From: Bacillota bacterium
GTDB taxonomy: Bacteria > Bacillota > Clostridia > Lachnospirales > Lachnospiraceae
Length of the DNA stretch: 7,387 nt
Reading direction: 5' to 3'
NCBI GenBank assembly: GCA_022717655.1
Contig: JAIIAN010000148.1
Coordinates: forward strand, 1 to 7,387
Shown here: piece after piece, positions 1-5,332 of the stretch
Position numbering within the stretch: the stretch's first letter is position 1
Layout of the letters: every line of letters starts with the position of its first letter
The notes under the pieces: model-generated
Databases searched by the model: none
What the model saw: the letters and a program-made list of their open reading frames with translations, nothing else
Told to the model about the DNA's origin: nothing
Translations under genes and position numbers: made by a program

Positions 1-1229
1 AGACATCTATGACAACTGCAAACCGAATTCGTATTCAAAGTCTTGCCGAACTTGGCGATAACAATGCCAAAATCTTACTTAAAATAACCGATAATTCCGG
101 AAAACTTTTAAGTACAATTTTAATTGGCAACAACATCGTCAATATTGGAGCATCTTCCCTTGCAACCTCTATGGCTATCCGTTTTTTTGGAAATGCAGCC
201 GTCGGAGTCTGTACCGGACTTCTCACCCTGCTGGTTTTGCTTTTTGGTGAAATCACCCCAAAAACACTTGCTACCATTCATGCTGAAAAAATTGCACTGG
301 TTTATGCAAAACCGATTTATGTGCTTATGATGGTTTTAACTCCGGTTATTTTTATCGTCAATCAGCTTGCACAGGGAATTCTTACCATTCTTCGAGTGGA
401 TTCCAGTAAAAAGGGAAGCACCATTACAGAACATGAACTGCGTACCATTGTAAATGTCAGTCATCAAGAGGGCGTGCTTGAAAATGAAGAACATGAAATG
501 ATTAATAATGTATTCGATTTCGGTGATTCTTTAGCACGTGATGTTATGATTCCCCGTATTGACGTCACTTTTATTGACGAGGACAGTTCTTACGAAGATT
601 TAATTGAGTTATTCCGTGCACAAAAACACACACGTTTTCCAGTCTACAAAGAGACAACCGATCATATCGTTGGAATTGTCAACGTCAAGGATTTACTACT
701 CTTAGACAAGCAGAAAAAATTTTGTCTGTCAAACATTATGCGAGAGCCGTATTTTACTTTTGAATACAAAAAGACTTCTGAACTGCTTATGGAAATGAAA
801 GAAGAATCAGTTTCCTTTGCCGTTGTTTTGGATGAATATGGTGCAACTGCGGGAATTATTACTCTTGAAAATCTGTTAGAAGAAATTGTAGGCGATATTC
901 ATGATGAATATGATGATTCAGAAGAAGATGATATAACAGAAATCATTCCAGGCAGAGAATATATAGCAAAAGGTTCTGCACGTCTTGATGATTTAAGTGA
1001 TTTTCTCCATGTCAACATGGATTCAGAAGATTATGATTCCATTGGTGGTTATATTATTGAACAGCTCGACCGGCTTCCAGAAACCGGAGAATCTGTCACA
1101 ACCCCTGACCAGATACGTCTGGTGGTTGATAAAATCAAAAAGAACCGAATTGAAACCGTTCATCTTTATCTTCCGGAATCTTTACACAGTCAGAGTGCTT
1201 CTGACAAAAATGACAAAACTGAACATTAA
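1..1229 (+). CDS. CNNM/HlyC-CorC family membrane protein (DUF21-CBS-CBS-CorC_HlyC), 5' end cut by the window
   Basis: This family is implicated in divalent cation (Mg2+/Co2+) transport or Na+-coupled Mg2+ export at the cytoplasmic membrane; the substrate here is not proven. The ATG at 9 is probably internal: the frame is open to the window edge and reads T-S before that Met, matching the family's N-terminal 'SETS-TTANRIR' region, so roughly 30-40 residues with the first membrane helix are missing. Counting from the ATG at 9, membrane segments of the DUF21 domain run about 32-130 and include the hallmark GEITPK (80-85). Two CBS domains follow (about 175-235 and 238-297, with VVLDEYG at 272-278 typical of the second), then an acidic linker (299-309) and a CorC_HlyC domain (about 310-388). 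The stop is TAA at 1227. The downstream YesL-like gene starts 27 bases later, so the two are probably co-transcribed. Older annotations call such proteins hemolysins; that name is not supported by the sequence. Confidence 0.93.
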   Translation, partial: TSMTTANRIRIQSLAELGDNNAKILLKITDNSGKLLSTILIGNNIVNIGASSLATSMAIRFFGNAAVGVCTGLLTLLVLLFGEITPKTLATIHAEKIALVYAKPIYVLMMVLTPVIFIVNQLAQGILTILRVDSSKKGSTITEHELRTIVNVSHQEGVLENEEHEMINNVFDFGDSLARDVMIPRIDVTFIDEDSSYEDLIELFRAQKHTRFPVYKETTDHIVGIVNVKDLLLLDKQKKFCLSNIMREPYFTFEYKKTSELLMEMKEESVSFAVVLDEYGATAGIITLENLLEEIVGDIHDEYDDSEEDDITEIIPGREYIAKGSARLDDLSDFLHVNMDSEDYDSIGGYIIEQLDRLPETGESVTTPDQIRLVVDKIKKNRIETVHLYLPESLHSQSASDKNDKTEH

Positions 1230-1256
1230 CACACAGAAAGAAGGATTGAAACAACT

Positions 1257-1979
1257 ATGGGTAGTTTTTTTAACATGGACAGTCCGGTCATGCGGTTCTT
1301 ATCCCGTTTATGTGACCTGATGATTTTAAATATTTTATGCCTGATTTGCTGTATTCCGATTGTTACAATTGGTGCATCCATTACCGCACTTTATTCTGTA
1401 ACTTTAAAAATGGTAAAAGGCGAAGATTCCTACATTGCAAAAGGCTTTTTTAAAGGATTCCGCCAGAACTTCAAAATCTCTACGATTATCTGGCTGATTC
1501 TGCTTGTAATAGGTGCTCTGCTTGCCTTTGATTTCCGTGCAGCAAACATGCTTCCGGCAGGTTTTCAGAATATTTTCCGTGTTTTGGTCGGTGCATTTAT
1601 TACCTTTTATATTTTACTGTTTTCTTATATCTTCCCATACATTGCAAGATTTGAAAACGGAATCAAAGATACGGTTAAAAATTCTGTTTTAATCAGTATT
1701 TTAAATCTGCCACGCACCCTTTTAATCGTACTTTTACCAATCGGTCTGGTTATCTTTACTTTCTTAACAAAGACAACCTTAGCTTATGGAAGCCTGTTAT
1801 GGTTTTTAATGGGAGTTGCCTTTGTTGCTTATGTAAATTCCATTTCCTTCCGACTTGTATTTGCAAAATATGAACCAAATGAAGAAGAGGAAACCGAAGA
1901 TGAATTTCTGTCAGAAGAATCCAAAGACGCAGAATTAGAAGAAACCCAGACACTTTCTGAACCAACCCAGAAAAATTAA
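1257..1979 (+). CDS. YesL-like (DUF624) integral membrane protein
   Basis: A 240-residue membrane protein of the YesL/DUF624 family, whose biochemical role is unknown. About five hydrophobic segments are visible near residues 20-45, 75-92, 105-130, 152-171 and 178-198. The family signature lies after the first: PIVTIGASITALYSVTLK (34-51), then a KGFFKGFRQNF segment (62-72). The last 34 residues (207-240) form a very acidic, Glu-rich tail that is probably cytoplasmic. The start is supported by a GAAAGAAGGA ribosome binding site at 1236-1244, a suitable distance before ATG 1257. YesL genes are often found beside sugar-uptake or glycan-degradation genes in Firmicutes; here the neighbour is a CorC-type transporter instead, so context gives no substrate clue. 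A terminator hairpin begins 9 bases after the stop. Family assignment is confident; function is unknown. Confidence 0.88.
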   Translation: MGSFFNMDSPVMRFLSRLCDLMILNILCLICCIPIVTIGASITALYSVTLKMVKGEDSYIAKGFFKGFRQNFKISTIIWLILLVIGALLAFDFRAANMLPAGFQNIFRVLVGAFITFYILLFSYIFPYIARFENGIKDTVKNSVLISILNLPRTLLIVLLPIGLVIFTFLTKTTLAYGSLLWFLMGVAFVAYVNSISFRLVFAKYEPNEEEETEDEFLSEESKDAELEETQTLSEPTQKN

Positions 1980-1987
1980 ATTTAAAT

Positions 1988-2030
1988 CCAGCCATAAGAG
2001 TAAGCTCCTATGGCTGGACTTTTTCTTTTA
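1988..2030 (+). terminator. Rho-independent terminator of the corC-like/yesL-like unit, possibly bidirectional
   Basis: CCAGCCATA (1988-1996) pairs perfectly with TATGGCTGG (2009-2017). Inside, GAG and CTC can also pair around a TAAG loop after one A/C mismatch. The right arm is followed by ACTTTTTCTTTTA, a good plus-strand T-tract. On the minus strand the hairpin is followed by ATTTAAATTTAATTTTT, so it may also stop transcripts of the converging YdcF-like gene. The right arm overlaps the last codons and TAG stop of that gene. Confidence 0.88.
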
Positions 2031-2619
2031 CCTCATTTAAAATTTCATGAAACTGAATTCCACAGCGTTCTACTTCTCCAAGCACCGTCTCAATCCCCTC
2101 TTTTGATAAATACCAGTTCTCGGCTGTTATCGGGCTTTCTTTTGCCGGACACACAAAAAATTCGGTTTCTGGATATAAGAGCTGATAATACAATAATGCT
2201 CTTCTTGCATGATACGGCATACAGCAGAGAATTGCTTTTTTCACTTCCATCCCTTCTCTATCCGTTACTTTTTTGGAGTAAATTGCATTTTCATACGTGT
2301 ACGTTGCATTATCCTCTTTTAAGATATCTTCTTTCTTGACTCCATTTTGGATTAACACCTGTTTTAAAAATTCCCATTCCGTTTCAAATTCTCCCTGATA
2401 CACCTCTTGTTTTTGCAAAACTCCTGCAAAATGACCAAGTACTACACTATAATGACCGGACGGCAGAAGCTTTCTTGCAAATCCTTCCCGATATAACTCT
2501 CCCGCACGCTCGGATGGATTTGGAAATCCATTTCCTGGAATAAAAATAATATCTACCTTTTGAGGTTTTTGGTCTATAAAAATAAAATCTGTTATCTGCT
2601 TTAAAAATTTTTCATACAT
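2008..2619 (-). CDS. YdcF-like (DUF218) family protein
   Basis: A 203-residue protein of the DUF218/YdcF family. The E. coli YdcF fold binds S-adenosylmethionine in vitro, and other members (SanA, ElyC) affect the cell envelope, but the reaction is unsettled. Visible family marks are a beta strand and glycine turn, VDIIFIPGNG (22-31); ERAGELYREGFARKLLPSG (37-55), the usual ERA..LY..G....I.SG box; EDNATYTYEN (102-111), the E...T.EN box; and AILCCMPYHARRALLYY (129-145), the 'VT..yH..RA' box. There is no signal peptide or membrane helix, unlike SanA/ElyC, so it is probably a cytoplasmic single-domain form. The start is chosen at the CAT at 2617-2619 because AGAGGA (minus strand, 2628-2633) lies 8 bases upstream. 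The TAG stop falls inside the terminator stem shared with the converging gene. Family confident, function open. Confidence 0.87.
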   Translation of the reverse strand: MYEKFLKQITDFIFIDQKPQKVDIIFIPGNGFPNPSERAGELYREGFARKLLPSGHYSVVLGHFAGVLQKQEVYQGEFETEWEFLKQVLIQNGVKKEDILKEDNATYTYENAIYSKKVTDREGMEVKKAILCCMPYHARRALLYYQLLYPETEFFVCPAKESPITAENWYLSKEGIETVLGEVERCGIQFHEILNEVKEKVQP

Positions 2620-2627
2620 CTGTCTTA

Positions 2628-2667
2628 TCCTCTTCTAATTTCTTATCATATAGAATGCGAGTGTCAA
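2628..2667 (-). promoter_or_regulatory. Promoter and ribosome binding site of the YdcF-like gene
   Basis: Read on the minus strand, a consensus TTGACA -35 box (2662-2667) is followed after 16 bases by TAAGAA (2640-2645). The latter is a weak -10 hexamer but is preceded by TG one base upstream, the extended -10 arrangement. The AGAGGA ribosome binding site is at 2628-2633. The promoter sits just downstream of the DegV terminator, which suggests this gene is transcribed on its own. The -35 match is clear; the -10 is inferred. Confidence 0.55.
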
Positions 2668-2690
2668 AAATGCGTTTTATTACTTACATC

Positions 2691-2725
2691 CATATAGAAA
2701 AAGAAGCCGGTTTCTCCGACTTCTT
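2691..2725 (-). terminator. Rho-independent terminator of the DegV family gene
   Basis: On the minus strand a 10-base-pair stem, AAGAAGTCGG paired with CCGGCTTCTT (one U-G pair), closes an AGAAA loop at 2701-2725. TTTCTATATG follows it. It lies about 35 bases after the DegV stop, the right place to end that transcript before the YdcF-like gene's own promoter. Confidence 0.82.
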
Positions 2726-2759
2726 AAGACTTCTATTTCATTTCATTCGTTTGCAAAAA

Positions 2760-3599
2760 TTACATTGCAATAATAATTCCGCCATCATTTGCATACATAC
2801 TGCTGACACCCGCAGTATCTAACACAACCACGTCTTTCACCGGAATACGCTCTAAAATTGCCTCTTTTACTGCCTGTGCACGTGCCGGACAGTTACAATG
2901 ACTAATTCCCAACACTTTTTCTGCCGGATTTGGTGTGCGTTCTACCACATAATCAACCATTTTCATCACCGCTTTATTCATTCCCCTTGCCTGGTCAAGC
3001 TGAACAATCGTACCTTCCGGAGTAGAACCCATCACTGGTTTGATTTTTAAAGCAGTTGCCACAAATGCTTTTAAATTGCTCAATCTTCCATTTTTACGAA
3101 GTGTTTCAAGCGTTTCAAGCACAAAATACGTATTCTGTTCACTGATATAAGCATCTACTGTTTTTACTACTTCTTCAAATTCCATCCCCTGTTCTTCACA
3201 CTCTTCAATTTTTAAAGCAATCAAGGTCTGTCCAACCGATGCAGAACGAGAATTAAACACATGAATTTTTTTATCCGGATGTGTTTCCTTTAATAAATTC
3301 ATTCCCAGAACCGCACTGTTATAAGAACCGCTCAATTCAGAAGAAAGAGTGACCGCATATACATGTTCTGCCTCACAATCATAAGCTGACATATAACGTT
3401 CCGGTGACGGACAGGATGATTTCGGGCAGTTTGGACTCTCTGCAACTCGTTTTAAAAAATATGCCTGGTCAAAGGTATCATCATCTATAATATCTTCATC
3501 ATCTACGGTCAGCGTCAATGATGCTCTTTCCACTGCCGGACTGTCTTTCCATTTTTCTACTAATTCTCCACAACTGTCTATTACAATTTTATATCTCAT
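2760..3599 (-). CDS. DegV family fatty-acid-binding protein
   Basis: A 279-residue full-length DegV (FakB-like) protein. Family members are cytosolic lipid carriers; characterised FakB proteins present a bound fatty acid to the kinase FakA for phosphorylation and entry into phospholipid synthesis. Visible marks: the N-terminal YKIVIDSCGEL (3-13, usually 'DS..dL'); CPSPERY (63-69, in place of the usual TSQPS.. loop); TLSSELSGSYNSA (84-96), the conserved S..LSGtY.SA lipid-binding motif; FNSRSASVGQ (115-124); LETLRKNGRLSN (164-175), the usual L..L.kgGRis box; and LKIKPV (184-189). The C-terminus reads YANDGGIII rather than the common GPG form, placing it in a divergent subgroup. No fakA-like gene is present in the window. 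ATG at 3599 is preceded by AGAGGG (3606-3611). Transcription appears monocistronic. Family certain; lipid specificity and kinase partnership unknown. Confidence 0.93.
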   Translation of the reverse strand: MRYKIVIDSCGELVEKWKDSPAVERASLTLTVDDEDIIDDDTFDQAYFLKRVAESPNCPKSSCPSPERYMSAYDCEAEHVYAVTLSSELSGSYNSAVLGMNLLKETHPDKKIHVFNSRSASVGQTLIALKIEECEEQGMEFEEVVKTVDAYISEQNTYFVLETLETLRKNGRLSNLKAFVATALKIKPVMGSTPEGTIVQLDQARGMNKAVMKMVDYVVERTPNPAEKVLGISHCNCPARAQAVKEAILERIPVKDVVVLDTAGVSSMYANDGGIIIAM

Positions 3600-3632
3600 A
3601 TTGCACCCTCTTATATGTAGTTTCTAATACTA

Positions 3633-3667
3633 TGTTTTATAATACCATAAAACACTATACTTGAAAA
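3633..3667 (-). promoter_or_regulatory. Candidate promoter with overlapping operator-like inverted repeat upstream of the DegV gene
   Basis: TGTTTTAT (3633-3640) and ATAAAACA (3647-3654) form a perfect 8-base inverted repeat with a 6-base spacer. On the minus strand, TGG followed by TATTAT (3639-3644) makes a plausible extended -10 box lying inside the repeat, while the -35 region (TTTCAA or TTTTCA near 3661-3667) is a poor match. A repressor bound to the repeat would cover the promoter. The repeat is seen directly; both the promoter and an operator role are inferred. Confidence 0.45.
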
Positions 3668-3688
3668 GGCTTTTTCCTTAAAAAGACT

Positions 3689-3722
3689 TTGATTTTTTTA
3701 CCGAATCGTTTATACTAGTATA
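3689..3722 (+). promoter_or_regulatory. Promoter of the DUF5721-like gene / nudC unit, with palindromic -10 region
   Basis: TTGATT (3689-3694) and TATACT (3711-3716) are separated by 16 bases, a reasonable sigma-A type promoter about 50 bases before ATG 3774. The -10 box is the left half of a perfect palindrome, TATACTAGTATA (3711-3722), extended by one T/A pair on each side. The ribosome binding site GATGAGG is at 3760-3766. Confidence 0.6.
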
Positions 3723-3773
3723 ACGAATATTAAATACAGCAAGAACGTCAAAATAAAAAGATGAGGTTTTTCA

Positions 3774-4277
3774 ATGATTGCATTAACTGTACAAGATGTA
3801 AAAGATTTTATGGCACGGCTCTTAATTTCGGAAGAATTTGACTCTTTCTGGCTCTGTGAGGCCTCGATTACCACGTTTTCAACCTTTCAAATCGATGGAA
3901 CTCTGCGCCCTGAATTTTTTGATACCGAAGAAGCCGAAGCCCTTACCAAAAGCGGTCGTACTCACTGCTTATGGCAGGAAGTAAAGCCCTACTGTTTTTC
4001 CATTATCAAAGGAAAAAAGACACCGCTTTCTTTTAAAATTGTATTTCAATTATCCAGACAGGCTGTCGAACAGCTTCTTTTAAAAAATGCTTCAAACTGG
4101 AGCAGTAATGATATTTACGGGCTTTATTTAAATCTTCAGTACGACGGTACTTCGCTAATCTGCACCACCGGCACTTCCATGAAAACATTTTCCATGGACA
4201 AATCACTGGATATTCTCTGGGATGAAACCGTCACCACATTTTTTAAAAAGCACCAGATTGCCATGCTTTCTGTTTAA
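3774..4277 (+). CDS. Small conserved hypothetical protein, resembles DUF5721
   Basis: A 167-residue protein without a signal peptide or membrane segment. From memory it resembles the DUF5721 family known from Lachnospiraceae and relatives; no function is established. The N-terminal segment VQDVKDFMARLLISEEFDSF (6-25) followed by the polar stretch EASITTFSTFQIDG (29-42) looks most constrained. The rest alternates predicted beta strands (for example PLSFKIVFQLS 84-94, IYGLYLNLQYDGTSLIC 114-130) with a short C-terminal helix. No Cys cluster, P-loop, Nudix box or other catalytic motif is visible. ATG 3774 is preceded by GATGAGG, 7 bases upstream. nudC begins 34 bases after the stop with its own strong ribosome binding site and no terminator between, so the two are almost surely one operon. 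That suggests, but does not show, a link to NudC activity or to the same regulation. Confidence 0.82.
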   Translation: MIALTVQDVKDFMARLLISEEFDSFWLCEASITTFSTFQIDGTLRPEFFDTEEAEALTKSGRTHCLWQEVKPYCFSIIKGKKTPLSFKIVFQLSRQAVEQLLLKNASNWSSNDIYGLYLNLQYDGTSLICTTGTSMKTFSMDKSLDILWDETVTTFFKKHQIAMLSV

Positions 4278-4311
4278 AACATAACACCAAAACTTTCAGG
4301 AGGAACTACTT

Positions 4312-5163
4312 ATGATACAAGATATTTACCCACATATTTACCACAATGAATATACCCCTCACGAACCAAATTCTGAGGATATTGTCCTGCATTATAAAGA
4401 CAACACTGTTTTCGTTAAAAAAGACGAGGAACAAACCATTTCATTTTTGAAATTTTCTGAGGTTGTCTCCGTTTATCCAACAGCAAAGGAAACATTTATC
4501 TATCTGTTTTCTATTGATAAGGTTTCTTATTATCTTATTCCAGAACTTCCAGAAGCTCTTTTTTTAGACTACCACTTTGAAAATAATCGTCTTTTCCGTA
4601 CTGCACGTCCAAAAGACCTTGCCTTTGCCGGAATCACTGGATGGCAGTTATTTACCTGGTACAGTGAACATAAATTCTGCGGAAAATGTGGTTCTCCCAT
4701 GAAACCAGATAAAAAAGAACGTATGCTTCACTGCCCAAACTGCAATACAATGGAATACCCAAAAATCTGTCCGGCTGTCATCACCGCAGTACGAAATGGA
4801 AATAAACTGCTTTTATCTAAATATGCCGGTCGTGAATATGTCCACTATGCACTGATTGCCGGTTTTGCCGAAATTGGGGAAACCATTGAAGAAACGGTAA
4901 AACGTGAAGTCATGGAAGAAGTCGGATTAAAGGTTAAGAATCTGCATTTTTATAAAAGCCAGCCTTGGTCCTTTTCTGGAACACTGTTATTTGGATTTTT
5001 CTGTGATTTAGATGGAGAAGATACGATTTCTCTTGATGAAGAAGAACTTTCTATGGCAGTCTGGATGGACCGTGACAAGATTCCGGATGACCCTGAACAA
5101 ATCAGCCTGACCCGTGAAATGATGACCGTCTTTAAAAACGGAGAAGATAAAAAATACTGTTAA
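4312..5163 (+). CDS. nudC: NAD(+) diphosphatase NudC (NADH pyrophosphatase, Nudix, zinc ribbon)
   Basis: NudC hydrolyses NAD(H) to NMN(H) and AMP, and E. coli NudC also removes NAD caps from the 5' ends of RNA; it acts in the cytosol with Mg2+/Mn2+. The 283-residue protein is close to family length and has all expected parts: a variable N-terminal domain (about 1-118); a four-cysteine zinc ribbon, Cys123, Cys126, Cys141 and Cys144; then the Nudix domain from about 152. The Nudix box is intact, with G184, E190, R198-E199, E202-E203 and G205. The NudC-specific SQPW..F motif is at 216-221 (SQPWSF; the common form is SQPWPFPxS). ATG 4312 has an excellent AGGAGG site (4298-4303), 8 bases upstream. 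It is the second gene after the DUF5721-like gene. The stop codon overlaps a GTTAAATTTAAC palindrome (5159-5170). Confidence 0.95.
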   Translation: MIQDIYPHIYHNEYTPHEPNSEDIVLHYKDNTVFVKKDEEQTISFLKFSEVVSVYPTAKETFIYLFSIDKVSYYLIPELPEALFLDYHFENNRLFRTARPKDLAFAGITGWQLFTWYSEHKFCGKCGSPMKPDKKERMLHCPNCNTMEYPKICPAVITAVRNGNKLLLSKYAGREYVHYALIAGFAEIGETIEETVKREVMEEVGLKVKNLHFYKSQPWSFSGTLLFGFFCDLDGEDTISLDEEELSMAVWMDRDKIPDDPEQISLTREMMTVFKNGEDKKYC

Positions 5164-5175
5164 ATTTAACCGAAT

Positions 5176-5260
5176 CAAGTAAGTCCCCTGCTTCAATTGT
5201 GAAAAACAATAGGAAGTGGATGGGGACTTGCTTGTATCAGGAGGAATCAAGCCCCTTTTG
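5176..5260 (+). other. Structured intergenic element with competing hairpins after nudC
   Basis: CAAGTAAGTCCCC (5176-5188) pairs with GGGGACTTGCTTG (5222-5234): 13 base pairs with one U-G. Inside it CTTC/GAAG and ATTGT/ACAAT continue the stem to a GAAAA loop. The right arm can instead pair with CAAGCCCC (5248-5255), giving GGGG-CTTG/CAAG-CCCC with one bulged A and a 17-base loop, directly followed by TTTTG. The second form looks like a weak terminator for nudC, the first like its competitor. The loop of the second contains AGGAGGAA (5239-5246), a ribosome-binding-like sequence with no credible open frame after it. Pairing is seen directly; function as nudC terminator, attenuator or small RNA is inference. 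Confidence 0.5.
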
Positions 5261-5270
5261 ATAAACTCAT

Positions 5271-5315
5271 GAAACAAAACTGCCCCTGAATCTTTCCACA
5301 AATTCAGGGGCAGTT
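5271..5315 (-). terminator. Strong rho-independent terminator of htpG
   Basis: AACTGCCCCTGAAT (5278-5291) and ATTCAGGGGCAGTT (5302-5315) form a perfect 14-base-pair stem with a 10-base loop, starting 17 bases past the htpG stop. On the minus strand it is followed by TTTTGTTTC, a good T-tract. On the plus strand the following sequence, CTTAATACTTTA, is a weaker tail, so it may also serve as a backstop for nudC transcripts. Confidence 0.92.
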
Positions 5316-5332
5316 CTTAATACTTTACTTTA

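Noticed and set aside
9..330. Broken or N-terminally truncated gene at the window start
   Set aside because: The frame continues in family-typical sequence to the first base, so the missing part is a window-edge effect, not a mutation.
3662..3680. Possible hairpin at GAAAAGGCTTTTTC in the divergent region
   Set aside because: The sequence is self-complementary only as a loopless palindrome, so it cannot form a normal stem-loop, and A/T-rich runs like this arise by chance.
5213..5272. Short plus-strand frame through the intergenic element reading a Gly/Leu-rich peptide, considered as a gene remnant or small protein
   Set aside because: It is bounded by stops at 5210 and 5270, has no ATG, its only GTG start lacks a spaced ribosome binding site, and its bases are explained by hairpin pairing.
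5269..5289. ATG after the AGGAGGAA sequence at 5239-5246
   Set aside because: The distance from the site is too long (24 bases) and the frame ends after six codons inside the htpG terminator.
5008..5301. Minus-strand open frame of 97 codons opposite the end of nudC
   Set aside because: It starts in the loop of the htpG terminator, runs through the hairpin element and then antisense to nudC, has no suitable ribosome binding site and resembles no protein family I know.
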